A stretch of 64,000 nt of DNA, taken from NCBI RefSeq assembly GCF_002494345.1, contig NZ_NXNI01000001.1:1054001-1118000 (forward strand), given 5' to 3'. Made by a program: the position numbers and the translations under genes. The stretch is from Natrinema ejinorense (GTDB lineage: Archaea; Halobacteriota; Halobacteria; Halobacteriales; Natrialbaceae). The notes below the pieces were generated by a model. The model did not search any database. It was not told where the DNA came from and saw only the letters and a list, made by a program, of their open reading frames with translations. Positions 9,395 through 19,112 of the stretch are shown here, piece by piece. Position 1 is the stretch's first letter, and each line of letters opens with the position of its first letter.

Positions 9395-11170
9395 ATGCGA
9401 CTCGAGGAGTACTGGGGAGTCGGCCCGAAGACGCGGGAGACGCTGGTCGACGAGTTAGGGCGGGAACGAGCGATTCGGGCGATCGAAAGCGGCGACGTCC
9501 GGGCGCTCGCCGACGCCGGGCTCGCTCGGGGTCGAGCGACCCGTATTCTGCGCCGGGCGACCGGCGGCGCGGGTATGGATCTGCTGTCGACCAGCGACGC
9601 ACGGTCGGCCTACAAGGAGTTGCTGGATCTGGCGGTCGAGCACGCCGTCACGCAACGCGCTGCCGACCGGATTCGAGTGCTTACGCCGCTCGATAGCCGG
9701 GCGGCGATGGAAGACCGGCTCGACGACGTGCTCGCGGCCCGCGACGCCTGGGTCGGCCTCACCGAGGCCGACCGCGCCGCCGTCCTCGAGGCCTACGAGC
9801 GCTACGACGAGCGCGAGGGGAGCGAGCACGCCGCCGTCGAGGCCGCGATGGCGTTGCTCCAGGCCGGTGTCGACTCCGGCCCCTTCGCCGCGATCGCGGA
9901 CCTCGAGCGCGAGCGGCTCGCGGACGCCGCCGACGCGCTGGCGGCGCTGGACGGCGGCAGGGTCCGAGCGGGTGCGGACGACGAACTCGATCGCCTCAGA
10001 GACGCGCTGGGTGCCGTCGAGGACATGGACGCCAACGCGCTCGCGGTGATCGAGGACCTGCGCTCGGCGGGCGTCCACGATGCCGAGGAGTTCCGGCAGT
10101 CCTTCGAGGATCACCTGTTGACCGAGACGGACGTGACGATCGATCGAGTTCGAGACGCGATGCCCACCGACGCGACGGACGCGACCGACTTCGTCGGCGG
10201 GGCCCTGCGGACGCTCCGCAGCGACCTGACCAGCGCGGTCGATGAGCGCGAACAGGCCGTCGCGACCGACCTCGAGGAAACGCTCGAGACGGCCCGCGAC
10301 GCGATCGATCGCGCCGTCGAAACCGTCGACGACATCGCCCTGCACCTCTCGCTGGCTCGCTTCGCGCTCGAGTACGACTGTACCCGTCCCGTGTTCGTCG
10401 ACGGGGACGCGGCGGCCGTCTCCGTCGTCGACGCACGGAACCTCGCGCTCGCCGCGCACGACGACGAGTCGGTCCAGCCCGTCACCTACGCACTCGGCGA
10501 CCACGGCGTGACCGACGTCCCCGACGGCGTCGACTCGGTCCCCGGCGAGGAGCGCGTTGCCGTCCTGACGGGCGCGAACAGCGGCGGGAAGACGACGCTG
10601 CTCGAGACGCTGTGTCAGGTCGTGTTGCTGGCGACGATGGGGCTGCCGGTCCCCGCAGATCGGGCTGAAGTCACGCCCGTCGATTCGCTGGTCTTCCACC
10701 GGCGACACGCGAGCTTCAACGCCGGCGTCCTCGAGTCTACCCTGCGCTCGATCGTCCCGCCGCTTTCGACCGGCGGACGGACGCTGATGCTGGTCGACGA
10801 GTTCGAGGCGATCACGGAACCGGGCAGCGCGGCGGACCTGTTACACGGCCTCGTCACGCTCTCGGTCGATCGGGAGGCACTCGGCGTGTTCGTTACCCAC
10901 CTCGCGGACGACCTGGAGCCGCTCCCGCCGGAGGCGCGGGTCGACGGCATCTTCGCCGAGGGGCTGAATCCCGACCTCGAGTTGCTCGTCGACTACCAGC
11001 CCCGGTTCGATACCGTCGGCCGCTCGACGCCGGAGTTCATCGTCTCTCGGCTCGTCGCCAACGCCAGCGACCGGACCGAGCGGGACGGGTTCGAGACCCT
11101 GGCCGAGGCGGTCGGCAACGAGGTCGTCCAGCGGACGCTCGCGGACGCTCGGTGGACGAACGGCGAGTGA
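9395..11170 (+). CDS. MutS-like ATPase with N-terminal helical/HhH-like region
   Basis: A 591-residue protein whose C-terminal part is a MutS-family ATPase: Walker A GANSGGKTTLLE (about 392-403), Walker B LMLVDEFEA (about 465), and a following TEPGSAADLL segment. The mismatch-recognition domain of MutS1 is absent. The N-terminus (YWGVGPKTRETLVDELG) resembles a helix-hairpin-helix, followed by a long charged helical region that could be the clamp/lever arm. It therefore resembles archaeal MutS-type paralogues of undefined role rather than the canonical mismatch sensor. The ATG at 9395 lies about 30 bp after an AT-rich box. Confidence 0.8.
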   Translation: MRLEEYWGVGPKTRETLVDELGRERAIRAIESGDVRALADAGLARGRATRILRRATGGAGMDLLSTSDARSAYKELLDLAVEHAVTQRAADRIRVLTPLDSRAAMEDRLDDVLAARDAWVGLTEADRAAVLEAYERYDEREGSEHAAVEAAMALLQAGVDSGPFAAIADLERERLADAADALAALDGGRVRAGADDELDRLRDALGAVEDMDANALAVIEDLRSAGVHDAEEFRQSFEDHLLTETDVTIDRVRDAMPTDATDATDFVGGALRTLRSDLTSAVDEREQAVATDLEETLETARDAIDRAVETVDDIALHLSLARFALEYDCTRPVFVDGDAAAVSVVDARNLALAAHDDESVQPVTYALGDHGVTDVPDGVDSVPGEERVAVLTGANSGGKTTLLETLCQVVLLATMGLPVPADRAEVTPVDSLVFHRRHASFNAGVLESTLRSIVPPLSTGGRTLMLVDEFEAITEPGSAADLLHGLVTLSVDREALGVFVTHLADDLEPLPPEARVDGIFAEGLNPDLELLVDYQPRFDTVGRSTPEFIVSRLVANASDRTERDGFETLAEAVGNEVVQRTLADARWTNGE

Positions 11171-11191
11171 ACCCGGTACTCGACCCAGCCC

Positions 11192-11785
11192 TCACTCGTC
11201 GGACTCGCCGCTCCGTTCCGTCCGACCCTCCCGATCCCAGTGCTCCGCCTCGAGCCACCGATCCACCGTGGGCGTGTACGTCGATTCCCCGTCATCGAGC
11301 GACTCACCGTAGGTATAGGGGATGCCGTCGCGCTCCTCGCAGATGCGTGCCTCGAGATACGCCTGTGCGGCCCGCCGCGAGAGCGCTCCCATCTCGATGA
11401 TGTCCCCCAGCGCGGTCTTGGTCGCGCGAAACCAGCGCCTGACCGTCCCTTCTGCCTCGGAGTCGAGGGCGACGATCGCGCCGCGACCACCGTCGCGGCC
11501 GTCACCCCACTCGAGCCAGCAGACGCGGTAGGCGTCGACGTCGTAGTCCCGTGACGGAGTGACGAGGTACAGCGCCTCGTAAACGCAGGGGTCGAGATAC
11601 GCCGTCAGGATGCGGGCCCGGCTGATCGAGTCGGCGATCAGCGTCCCCTCGATCGCGCCGTCGGCCAGCGGCGTCGTGGCGGTAATCTCGTCGGCGAACG
11701 CGAACGTCTCGCCGCCCCAGTGGCTGTATCGCAGGTCGTAGAGCCGATCTGGTCGCCGGTACGCCACGAGCGCCCTATGGCCCAT
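11192..11785 (-). CDS. Conserved haloarchaeal protein (DUF6735-like)
   Basis: A 197-residue soluble protein beginning MGHRALVAYRRPDRLYDLRYSHWGG, which I recall as the N-terminal signature of a haloarchaeal family of unknown function (DUF6735). It is rich in aromatic residues and has a single Cys in CWLEWG. It is convergent with the MutS-like gene, with stops about 20 bp apart. No function can be assigned. Confidence 0.7.
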   Translation of the reverse strand: MGHRALVAYRRPDRLYDLRYSHWGGETFAFADEITATTPLADGAIEGTLIADSISRARILTAYLDPCVYEALYLVTPSRDYDVDAYRVCWLEWGDGRDGGRGAIVALDSEAEGTVRRWFRATKTALGDIIEMGALSRRAAQAYLEARICEERDGIPYTYGESLDDGESTYTPTVDRWLEAEHWDREGRTERSGESDE

Positions 11786-11936
11786 GGTCCACCCGATCGA
11801 AACCGCATGGCTCGGGCCGCTCGAGACGCGAGTGAGATACCGTATCGCGGGTCACGAGGGGTCTGGTCGGCTCTCCGTACTTGAACCTCCGGACTGGCTC
11901 GGACGCTCGGAACATCCGTTCAGTATCGGCCGGCGG

Positions 11937-13427
11937 TCAACACGTTCTGGCGATCCGCTTTTCTGGGCTCGGCTCACCGACCGGGCCGTCCCCGTTGACC
12001 GGCTGTTCGACGCGATAGATGGTCACCGATTTGACGTCGTCGGGAGCCCGGTCACAGAAGTACGCCGCCGTCGACTCGAGGACGGGTTGGCCCGCTCCCT
12101 CCCCCTTCGTCCCGTACCGCTTCCAGAGGGTCGACGGATACCGATCGAGGGCGTCCGGCGGACGGTCGAACGTGACTGCTCGACCGGTGACCAGATCGGT
12201 CGACGGGCCGGACTCGCGGTCAGCTTCCACGACGTACCAGCCGTAGGACGACGGCGGGTCGGGTGCGAAAAACGCCCAACTCGCGCTTGCCAGCCTGCCC
12301 TCTTCACCCGCGTCGGTATCGACGATTCCTGCTGCGACTACTTGCCAGCTCACGACGACGAGGAAGCCGCCCACGAGCAGGACGGCTACAGCGAGTCGTC
12401 CCCCGCGCCGAATCCGAGGCGAAATCCCAATCGGAGACGACACCGTCGCGACGGACCGGAGACGTCGCTCGAGGCCGGTTCCCGAAACGAGGCTGTCGGC
12501 GTGCTCCCAGATCGCTGGCGGGAGAAACACCAGCAAAACGGAACACATGACGAACGGGAAGGCACCGAGTTGCATCGTCGCCGCCATGCTGAGGTGCGCG
12601 CCGAGGAACGCCAGCACGGTCGCGATTCGGAGCCAGCCGGTGGCGGCCACGAGCAGTACCGACGCCGATAGGACGGCGATCCAGAGCCAGTTGATCGCGA
12701 ACAGGGCGAGGGGAGACGTCGCGACCGTCGGGCCGAGATAGGCGACGAACTCCTGAAGCTGGAAGATCCGCTGGACCGCCACCCCGGCCATCCAGGCGTC
12801 GCTCCGGAACTTGAGAATCGCGTTGATCGCGTAGATGACGACGATATGGAGGAGGAGTACCGCGGTCCCGGCCGAAACCACGCGTGGCGGACTGCGGGGG
12901 TCCGGCGCGGCCGAGGGGGCTTCGGGCCGACGGACGCGAACTGTCCACCGGCCGGAAAGCGGGAGGGCGGCCGCGAGGACGAGCAGCGAAAGCAGGATCG
13001 TATCGCCGCCGTTGACCAGATACGGGTTGCGCGCGTACAGCGACGCGAGCAACACTGCCGTGAGGATCGCCGCGAGCCGATGTCGGTAGCCGACGAGCAG
13101 GCAGGCGGCGACGACGGCAGTGGTCGCAAGGAGGATCGCTTGCAGCCAGATCGATCCCGAGAGGGCGTGAAGCGACCACGTCTCGAGCGTGGGCGAGATT
13201 TCCGCGAGGGCCGACCGCGGGAGGACGCCGTCGTCCGTGTAAAACGTGGCCAGCCCCGGTGCCCGGAGGAGGAACAGATCGAGGAGGACGACGAGCCCCA
13301 GTCCGATCCGGAACGCGGCTAACGCCCGTGGATCGATCCCGAGACGCGAGCGGACGAGGGCCCGAAACGCTGCGAGCGTCGTTCCGTCACTACCAGTCGT
13401 CGTCCGTTCGGATCGGGCGGCAGTCAT
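11937..13427 (-). CDS. HTTM domain (vitamin K-dependent carboxylase-like) membrane protein
   Basis: A 496-residue polytopic membrane protein. The conserved start of the HTTM (horizontally transferred transmembrane) domain is seen at DPRALAAFRIGLGLVVLLDL, followed by FYTDDGVLPR, an NAILKF segment typical of these proteins, and about ten hydrophobic helices. The C-terminal 110 residues form a soluble domain (WAFFAPDPPSSYGWY). HTTM proteins are homologues of gamma-glutamyl carboxylase, but haloarchaeal members have no proven reaction. A minus-strand TTATAC box lies about 45 bp upstream of the ATG, implying a short leader. Confidence 0.82.
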   Translation of the reverse strand: MTAARSERTTTGSDGTTLAAFRALVRSRLGIDPRALAAFRIGLGLVVLLDLFLLRAPGLATFYTDDGVLPRSALAEISPTLETWSLHALSGSIWLQAILLATTAVVAACLLVGYRHRLAAILTAVLLASLYARNPYLVNGGDTILLSLLVLAAALPLSGRWTVRVRRPEAPSAAPDPRSPPRVVSAGTAVLLLHIVVIYAINAILKFRSDAWMAGVAVQRIFQLQEFVAYLGPTVATSPLALFAINWLWIAVLSASVLLVAATGWLRIATVLAFLGAHLSMAATMQLGAFPFVMCSVLLVFLPPAIWEHADSLVSGTGLERRLRSVATVSSPIGISPRIRRGGRLAVAVLLVGGFLVVVSWQVVAAGIVDTDAGEEGRLASASWAFFAPDPPSSYGWYVVEADRESGPSTDLVTGRAVTFDRPPDALDRYPSTLWKRYGTKGEGAGQPVLESTAAYFCDRAPDDVKSVTIYRVEQPVNGDGPVGEPSPEKRIARTC

Positions 13428-13624
13428 AGCGGGACCACTGGAGTCGACCCCGGATTGTCAGTCGGTGTATAAGTATTTTCTCGTTACTCTCGCGATGGAA
13501 TCTCCCTGGGGGACGACCGACGGCCGACAATCTACTGTGGCTGTCGTGGCTCTCCGTTTCGACGCGACGACGGCGCTTGTGAACGGGGACAACACCGAAA
13601 CCCTACCACGCCGTATAGCGGGAC

Positions 13625-14284
13625 ATGACAACGCAGACGGCGTACGATGCGGTCATCTTCGACAACGACGGCGTCCTGACGACGCCGACGGAACGAGACG
13701 TGCTGATCGACGCGATGCACGATGCTTTCGAAACCGTCGGCGTCACCGATCCGGCTGCTGATCACGTCGACACGCTCCTCAGCCCGGACCTGCCCTCCCT
13801 CCGTCGGCTCGCGGCCGACCACGGCGTCGAGCCCGACGAACTCTGGACGGCCCGCGAGGAGGCCGCGATCGCGGCCCAGCTCGCGGAGCTCCGGCGCGGC
13901 GAGAAACGCCACTACGACGACGTTACGACCCTCGAGTCGCTGTCGGTCCCGACGGGGATCGTCAGCAACAATCAACACGAGACGATCGGCAACATCCTCG
14001 AGCACTGCGACCTCGCGGGGTTCGACGTCTGGTATGGCCGCGAGCCGACGCTCGAGGGAATCGAGCGCAAGAAGCCGACGCCGTACTACCTCGAACGGGC
14101 GTGTACGGATCTGGGGGCCGAGAACCCGCTGTACGTGGGCGACAGCAGGGTCGACGTGGCCGCGGCCGATGCGGCCGGCATCGACGCCGCGTTCATCCGG
14201 CGCGAGCATCGCACTGGCTACGAACTCTCGCGGGAGCCGGCCCACGAACTCGAGTCGCTCGCGGCCGTGTGCGATCTGGTCTAA
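13625..14284 (+). CDS. HAD-superfamily hydrolase (phosphatase-like)
   Basis: A 219-residue HAD hydrolase with all four motifs: motif I FDNDGVLT with nucleophile Asp13 and Asp15, motif II VSNN, motif III lysines in ERKKPTPYYLE, and motif IV YVGDSRVDVAAADAAG. A helical cap between motifs I and II identifies subfamily I (phosphoglycolate-phosphatase-like). The actual substrate is not predictable. It is divergent from the HTTM gene across about 200 bp. Confidence 0.87.
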   Translation: MTTQTAYDAVIFDNDGVLTTPTERDVLIDAMHDAFETVGVTDPAADHVDTLLSPDLPSLRRLAADHGVEPDELWTAREEAAIAAQLAELRRGEKRHYDDVTTLESLSVPTGIVSNNQHETIGNILEHCDLAGFDVWYGREPTLEGIERKKPTPYYLERACTDLGAENPLYVGDSRVDVAAADAAGIDAAFIRREHRTGYELSREPAHELESLAAVCDLV

Positions 14285-14313
14285 CGGGGCCGAATCGCCG
14301 AGATCGGCGACGG

Positions 14314-14793
14314 TTACGCTGGCGCGCTCGCCAGGCGTTCGGCCCGGGCGGCGATCGCCTCGTTCATCCGGACGAACGCACGCTCGACGCGAGCCTCGTC
14401 GAACGCGAACGGCACGAACGCGCCCCGAACCGTCTCCCGCTGGAGCAATCGGGTGCGCCGACCGTCGTCGGAGCGCGCGTCCGACGCGGCGCGCTCACCG
14501 TCGATCGGGTCGAGGTGGAACTCGTGGTACCGATCGAACGCGAACGGGACCGCGAGTCGGTCGAGCCAGGCGAGTCGTCGAGTGGGTTCGACAGTGATCG
14601 CTATCGGGCCGTCGAGCAACCGGCCGAAGTCGGCCGAATCCGCCCCGCGCCGAGGGGTCGTCGCATCGATCTCGACCCCCGTGATGGTTCCCTCGATGGG
14701 ATCCCACTCGGGGTAGGTGTCGAACGAGAGGAGGGCCTCCCAGACGACCGCTGGCGGAGCGTCGATTTCGACGAACACCTCGACCTGTTTCAT
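14314..14793 (-). CDS. SRPBCC/polyketide-cyclase-like lipid-binding protein
   Basis: A 159-residue single-domain START/SRPBCC protein. The opening MKQVEVFVEIDAPPAVVWEALLSFDTYPEWDP is the classic first strand and helix of this fold, and the long C-terminal helix (RVERAFVRMNEAIAARAERL) closes the cavity. The ligand is unknown. The start at 14793 was chosen because upstream in-frame sequence has no family similarity. It lies downstream of, and in line with, the Dps-like gene. Confidence 0.8.
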   Translation of the reverse strand: MKQVEVFVEIDAPPAVVWEALLSFDTYPEWDPIEGTITGVEIDATTPRRGADSADFGRLLDGPIAITVEPTRRLAWLDRLAVPFAFDRYHEFHLDPIDGERAASDARSDDGRRTRLLQRETVRGAFVPFAFDEARVERAFVRMNEAIAARAERLASAPA

Positions 14794-14906
14794 GTGAGCG
14801 AGTACCACTCGAAGACGGATGGCTGTGCCGGTCGTCGACCGCGAACCGAGGGACGATTCGCCGGGGCTCGGCCCCGATTCTCGATCGATTCGGACCGCCG
14901 GGGTGC

Positions 14907-15566
14907 TCACGCGCTGTCGTTGAACCGCCGGTTCGTCGAGAGCGGTGCATCGCCGGGCTCGCCCCGGACGAAGTGGCCGGCCGGGTTGATTTCGCCGTCC
15001 CGCTCCATCGAGAGGAGTTCGACGAACCACGCCTCGTGTTCGATCTCCTCTTGCAGGATTCGCTGGGCCATGTCGTAGGTTCGCGGGTCGACGCCGTGGG
15101 TCATGTCACAGATCTCCGACCACGTCCGAATGGCGCAGCGTTCGGCCTCGAGCAGTACCTCGAGGATGTTCTCGGCGCTGAGCGAATCGGTGTCGAAGCT
15201 CCCGTCGCCGGCCATCGGGACCGGTACCGCGGCGTCGGGACAGGACGCCCGATCGGCGAAGTCCCGAATGTCGTTGGGGAGGGCACCGCCGAGTTCGTAC
15301 ACTCGGGGCGCGACCAGTTCGAAGTGCGCCCGGTCCTCGAGGCGGGCGTCCTCGGCGATTTCCTTGTAATCCTCGTGTCCGGCGAGGTGCATTCGGAGGT
15401 TCGTATAGTAGTAGTACGTCGTGAATTCGGCACCGATCGCGTCGATCAGTTTCTCGCGCAGTTCCTCGGGTTCGAGTCCTCGTTCGCGAAGGACGGCCAT
15501 GCCGACGCGCTCGCTCGTGTCCCCTGCATCGACGTCGCCTGCCGCGTGTGGTTTCTCGTCGGACAT
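14907..15566 (-). CDS. Dps-like ferritin (DPSL/thioferritin type)
   Basis: A 219-residue ferritin-like protein expected to oxidise iron or peroxide in the cytoplasm and form a cage. Likely di-iron ligands are Glu47 in [10 protein letters not shown], the LEDRAHFE group (Glu77, His81) and EEIEHEAW (Glu173/174, His177). Cys144 and Cys153 flank the active-site helix ([12 protein letters not shown]), resembling the cysteine pair that defines archaeal Dps-like 'thioferritins'; Cys109 is extra. Canonical Dps binds iron between subunits and lacks this intrasubunit ligand set. The adjacent SRPBCC gene may be co-transcribed. Confidence 0.85.
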   Translation of the reverse strand: MSDEKPHAAGDVDAGDTSERVGMAVLRERGLEPEELREKLIDAIGAEFTTYYYYTNLRMHLAGHEDYKEIAEDARLEDRAHFELVAPRVYELGGALPNDIRDFADRASCPDAAVPVPMAGDGSFDTDSLSAENILEVLLEAERCAIRTWSEICDMTHGVDPRTYDMAQRILQEEIEHEAWFVELLSMERDGEINPAGHFVRGEPGDAPLSTNRRFNDSA

Positions 15567-15675
15567 TCACCGCTTCACTCCCATAACTCGAGGCATCAAT
15601 CTTTGCTTGCAACTGCTACCGTTCCCGATCGATGTAACCGCAATATCCTTACTCGTCACCCCCTGAAGGACGTGT

Positions 15676-16956
15676 ATGAACGGTTCGGACCGCGGGCTGT
15701 CGCGTCGTGCGTTCGTCCGCAGCGCCGTCGCCATCGGTGGTGCGAGCGCACTCGCTGCCTGCCTCCAGCGCGAAGAGACCGAGGACGTCCCACAGGCAAC
15801 GCGCGCTCTCGAGGAGCTTCCCGACCGCCAACACGCCTGGAACGACTTCCTCGCGACTGACGACCACGGCAACGTCGAACCGCCCGAGCACCACCTCCTG
15901 CTCGGTCTCGAGTACGTCGGGGACGGCCCGGCAGCCGCCGAGAGCGAACGCGAGCGACTCGAGGCCGCGTTCCGAACCCTCGAACGCGCGTACGAGCGTG
16001 GAAACGACGGGTTGGCGTTTACCATCGGCTACGGGCCGACGTACTTCGACCGGTTCGACGAGGAGCTTCCGGAGAGCGTCGACCTCCCCGCCCCCGAGGC
16101 GCTCGCCCCGATCGAGGACCCCCAGCTCGACGAGTACGACGCCTTGCTCCACCTCGCCAGCGACCACGGCCACGTCACGCTGAGCGTCGAAGAGGCCCTG
16201 AAAGGCGAACTCGACGAGCTCAATGGCATCACGGTCGAGGACACGTTCGACGGCGTCTTCGACGTCGCAGAGCGACGAACGGGGTTCATCGGCCCCGGCC
16301 TCCCGGCGGAGCGCCAGTCGGGCGTCAGCGGCATTCCGGACAGCGAGCCCGTCCCGGAGGACGCCCCGATGTTCATGGGGTTCAAATCCGGATTCAGGAA
16401 GACGCAGGCGAGCGAAGATCGGGTAACGATCCGGGACGGCCCCTTCGCGGGCGGGACGACGATCCACCTCTCGAAGATCCAGTTGCACCTCCACCAGTGG
16501 TACGAACAGGACAGCCGCGACCAGCGCGTCGCCAAGATGTTCTCGCCGACCCACGCCGAGGACGGCCTCGTCGAGGGTGTCGGCGACAATCTCGGCGACT
16601 CGAGCCGGGTCGCCGAGGTCGGCGGGAGCGCAGCCGACGACGCGCGAAACGAGGGAACGGTCGGTCACGCGCAAAAGGCCGCTCGCGCCCGCGAGGACGG
16701 CGAACCGATCATCCTGCGGCGGGATTTCGACTCGACCGACGACGACCAGGCGGCCGTCCACTTCCTCTCCCTGCAGCGCTCGATCGCAGACTTCGTCACG
16801 ACGCGACGGAAGATGACTGGCACCGACCTGACGGAGGGATCGGTCAGCTCGCGGACGAACAACGGAATCCTCCAGTATCTCACCGTCCGGAGCCGGGCGA
16901 ACTACCTCGTTCCCCCGCGGGGACGTCGGGCCCTGCCCGACCCAAACCCGGACTAA
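15676..16956 (+). CDS. Tat-exported DyP-peroxidase-like lipoprotein
   Basis: A 426-residue protein with a twin-arginine signal (SRRAFVRS, Arg10-Arg11) followed by LAAC (Cys29), so it is probably a Tat-exported lipoprotein. The body resembles the dimeric alpha/beta-barrel (DyP) superfamily: a GFIGPG segment stands where DyP has GFxDG, and GTVGHAQKAAR supplies a candidate proximal haem histidine. The distal Asp of classical DyP is not obvious, so peroxidase activity is uncertain. A TATA-like CCTTACTC is about 27 bp upstream of the ATG. Confidence 0.7.
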   Translation: MNGSDRGLSRRAFVRSAVAIGGASALAACLQREETEDVPQATRALEELPDRQHAWNDFLATDDHGNVEPPEHHLLLGLEYVGDGPAAAESERERLEAAFRTLERAYERGNDGLAFTIGYGPTYFDRFDEELPESVDLPAPEALAPIEDPQLDEYDALLHLASDHGHVTLSVEEALKGELDELNGITVEDTFDGVFDVAERRTGFIGPGLPAERQSGVSGIPDSEPVPEDAPMFMGFKSGFRKTQASEDRVTIRDGPFAGGTTIHLSKIQLHLHQWYEQDSRDQRVAKMFSPTHAEDGLVEGVGDNLGDSSRVAEVGGSAADDARNEGTVGHAQKAARAREDGEPIILRRDFDSTDDDQAAVHFLSLQRSIADFVTTRRKMTGTDLTEGSVSSRTNNGILQYLTVRSRANYLVPPRGRRALPDPNPD

Positions 16957-17101
16957 CGATTCGGCTCGATACCAGCTCGTCGGATTGGGCTTCGTTCGTC
17001 ACTCACTCGCGGTCCGTGACGTGTCGCTCGACGTTCATTTTGGGACGATCTCACTTTCGTGACCGATGGCTATTCGGCCGGCATACACCACCGGGACGGT
17101 C

Positions 17102-17107
17102 TTTATC
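17102..17107 (+). promoter_or_regulatory. TATA box for the Tat-cupredoxin gene
   Basis: TTTATC is centred about 27 bp before the ATG at 17131, which fixes that start and implies a leaderless mRNA. Confidence 0.6.
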
Positions 17108-17130
17108 CGCATTCTCGGTGTCCGTCGCGT

Positions 17131-18546
17131 ATGGCGTCATCACGACGGCGGTTCCTCGAATTGGGGGCGGCTGTATCGATCGGCGGCGTCGCGAGCGCAT
17201 ACGGCGTCGGCGCGACCGAAGACCATCGTGGAAACGGCGACGGATCCGAGGGCGACGACGGTGACGAGCCCGCAGTGACGGCAACCGTGCGGCAAGCACC
17301 GGAGAACGCGTTTTACTGGGTGCTTCCCGGCGAGCGTCGATTGAGCCCGATGGTGTTCGGGACCGAAGAAAACCCGCGAAACGGGACCGACCTGCTCGCG
17401 GAACGGATCGAGCAGGCCGAGCAGCTCCCCTCGCCCCTCGGGGAGGCCGTTTCGCAGCTGCTGGAAGACCTTCCGTTCCTCGTCGCTGCACCGGACGAGG
17501 CTCGCGAACCGATCGAGGACGCGGACGAGGATTCGATCGCCCAGCAACGACTGACCGAGCCCACGCTGTACAGCGACGAGGCCGACGTGACGAGCGGCTC
17601 CTTCGAGATCACCTACGAGGACCGACAACCGTATGACCTTCCGGGAGCGCCCGGAGAGACGTCGGATACGATCGACCTCGACGCACAGTTCACCGACCCG
17701 GCGGGCAACGAGTACGAAATCGAACACGACCACGTCATCCAACCGCCGATCCCCGGGTACGAGACCGGCGGCGGCGTGGTGATGGACCGCACGCTCCACG
17801 GTATCACGGGGACTGGCTCGCCGCTGTTTCCGAACGTGTACACCTACGCTGCCTCCTGGGGCGTCGGAAACCTCCACGTCAACGGCGAGTTGGCGACCGA
17901 GGAGGGGTTCCGCGTCGTCCACTTCATGACGACCCAGACGGTGCGCGACGAACGCTACCGGATGGTCCTTGACGAGGAACTGCCACTCGAGCCGGGGAAC
18001 ACCATCGCGGGGCAGATCCACCACACCCACGGTGTGGTCCTGCCGATCAGGCCGACGCCCGACGGCCCGGTGTACGATCCGGTCCCGACCGCGTTCGAGC
18101 TTCCAAACGGCGACACGCAACCGTTCATCCACGCGATGTGGGAACAAGACGAGATCGTCGAGGGGCCGTTTGCGGACTGGGAGTTCCCCGGAGCTGACGG
18201 CGGGGAGACCGAGGAGAACGGCGAGGCCGACGCGGAAGCCGACATCCGACTCGTCGGCGAAACGTCGGGATGGCAAGGGGTTGCTCCCGACGAAATCTCG
18301 GGGACGGAAAATCCGACCCTGACGCTCGAGGAGGGAGCCGAGTACGTCCTCGTCTGGGAGAACGGCGACGGCCTGCAGCACAACGTCGCCATCGAAGACG
18401 AGAGCGGCGAGGAGCTGCTCGCCTCGGATTTCATGAGCGAGGAAGGCACGACGCAGTCGGTCACGTTCACGGCGTCGGCCGAGATGGCCGAATACTACTG
18501 TCAGGTCCATCCCGAGTCGATGCGTGGCTCGATCGACGTGCAGTGA
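17131..18546 (+). CDS. Tat-exported protein with C-terminal blue-copper (halocyanin-like) domain
   Basis: A 471-residue exported protein. A Tat signal (SSRRRFLELG) is followed by a roughly 350-residue domain I do not recognise, containing HDHVIQPPIPGYETGGG, HFMTTQ and a GQIHHTHGVV histidine cluster. An acidic Gly/Glu linker (about 355-370) leads to a C-terminal cupredoxin of about 95 residues. Type 1 copper ligands are visible as LQHNVAI and YYCQVHPESM (His, Cys, His, Met). It could be an extracytoplasmic electron carrier fused to a redox or binding domain. It follows the DyP-like gene on the same strand but has its own promoter. Confidence 0.82.
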   Translation: MASSRRRFLELGAAVSIGGVASAYGVGATEDHRGNGDGSEGDDGDEPAVTATVRQAPENAFYWVLPGERRLSPMVFGTEENPRNGTDLLAERIEQAEQLPSPLGEAVSQLLEDLPFLVAAPDEAREPIEDADEDSIAQQRLTEPTLYSDEADVTSGSFEITYEDRQPYDLPGAPGETSDTIDLDAQFTDPAGNEYEIEHDHVIQPPIPGYETGGGVVMDRTLHGITGTGSPLFPNVYTYAASWGVGNLHVNGELATEEGFRVVHFMTTQTVRDERYRMVLDEELPLEPGNTIAGQIHHTHGVVLPIRPTPDGPVYDPVPTAFELPNGDTQPFIHAMWEQDEIVEGPFADWEFPGADGGETEENGEADAEADIRLVGETSGWQGVAPDEISGTENPTLTLEEGAEYVLVWENGDGLQHNVAIEDESGEELLASDFMSEEGTTQSVTFTASAEMAEYYCQVHPESMRGSIDVQ

Positions 18547-18600
18547 TCGCGGGCGCGGCCCACTCGAGAGCCTCGACTGACCCCCGTTCGGGTGCCTCGG

Positions 18601-19035
18601 TCAGGCGTTCGGGACGTGCGTCCGATTCCCGTTGGCCGCCAGTTCGTCGAACAGCGCCGCGGCGTCGTCGGCCAGCGGATACGCGTCGTGATAGGGATCG
18701 ATCTCGCGGTCAGTTTCCGAGACGGACCACACCGCGTCCGCGAACCGCTCGTAGGTCTCGTCGACGATGTCCTGGACGAGAACCGGCATCCCGGCACGCT
18801 CACAGAGCTCGGTCGCCGCGGCCCGACCCGCCCAGACCGTCTCGGCGTCGATGTCGACGAAAAAGAGCGCGAACGGTGTCTCGCCGAACTGAGCCTCGAG
18901 GAACGCCTGTGCGGCCGGATCGTCCCACGGAACGACGCCGACGGACTCGAGCCGGCGCATCGCGGTCGAGGCGGCCGAGCAGAACGGACAGTCGCCGTCG
19001 TAGAGCAGGATGCCCGTGAACTGGGTCGCCGACAT
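18601..19035 (-). CDS. DCC-family thiol-disulfide oxidoreductase-like protein
   Basis: A 144-residue protein of the DUF393/DCC family, thioredoxin-fold proteins with an N-terminal CxxC. The motif is LLYDGDCPFCSAA (Cys16, Cys19). The conserved Asp/Tyr pattern FFVDIDAETVWAGRAA follows, and the C-terminal part is helical. The start at 19035 discards an Arg-rich upstream stretch without similarity. It lies 77 bp downstream of the ferredoxin gene on the same strand, so a shared redox role is plausible but unproved. Confidence 0.82.
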   Translation of the reverse strand: MSATQFTGILLYDGDCPFCSAASTAMRRLESVGVVPWDDPAAQAFLEAQFGETPFALFFVDIDAETVWAGRAAATELCERAGMPVLVQDIVDETYERFADAVWSVSETDREIDPYHDAYPLADDAAALFDELAANGNRTHVPNA

Positions 19036-19112
19036 ATCGACTCGGTCGGTCACGGGACCGGAAAACGTTCGGACGGCAGTTGCCGGGACCGTCACCGCGA
19101 AGCGCTCCGTCC

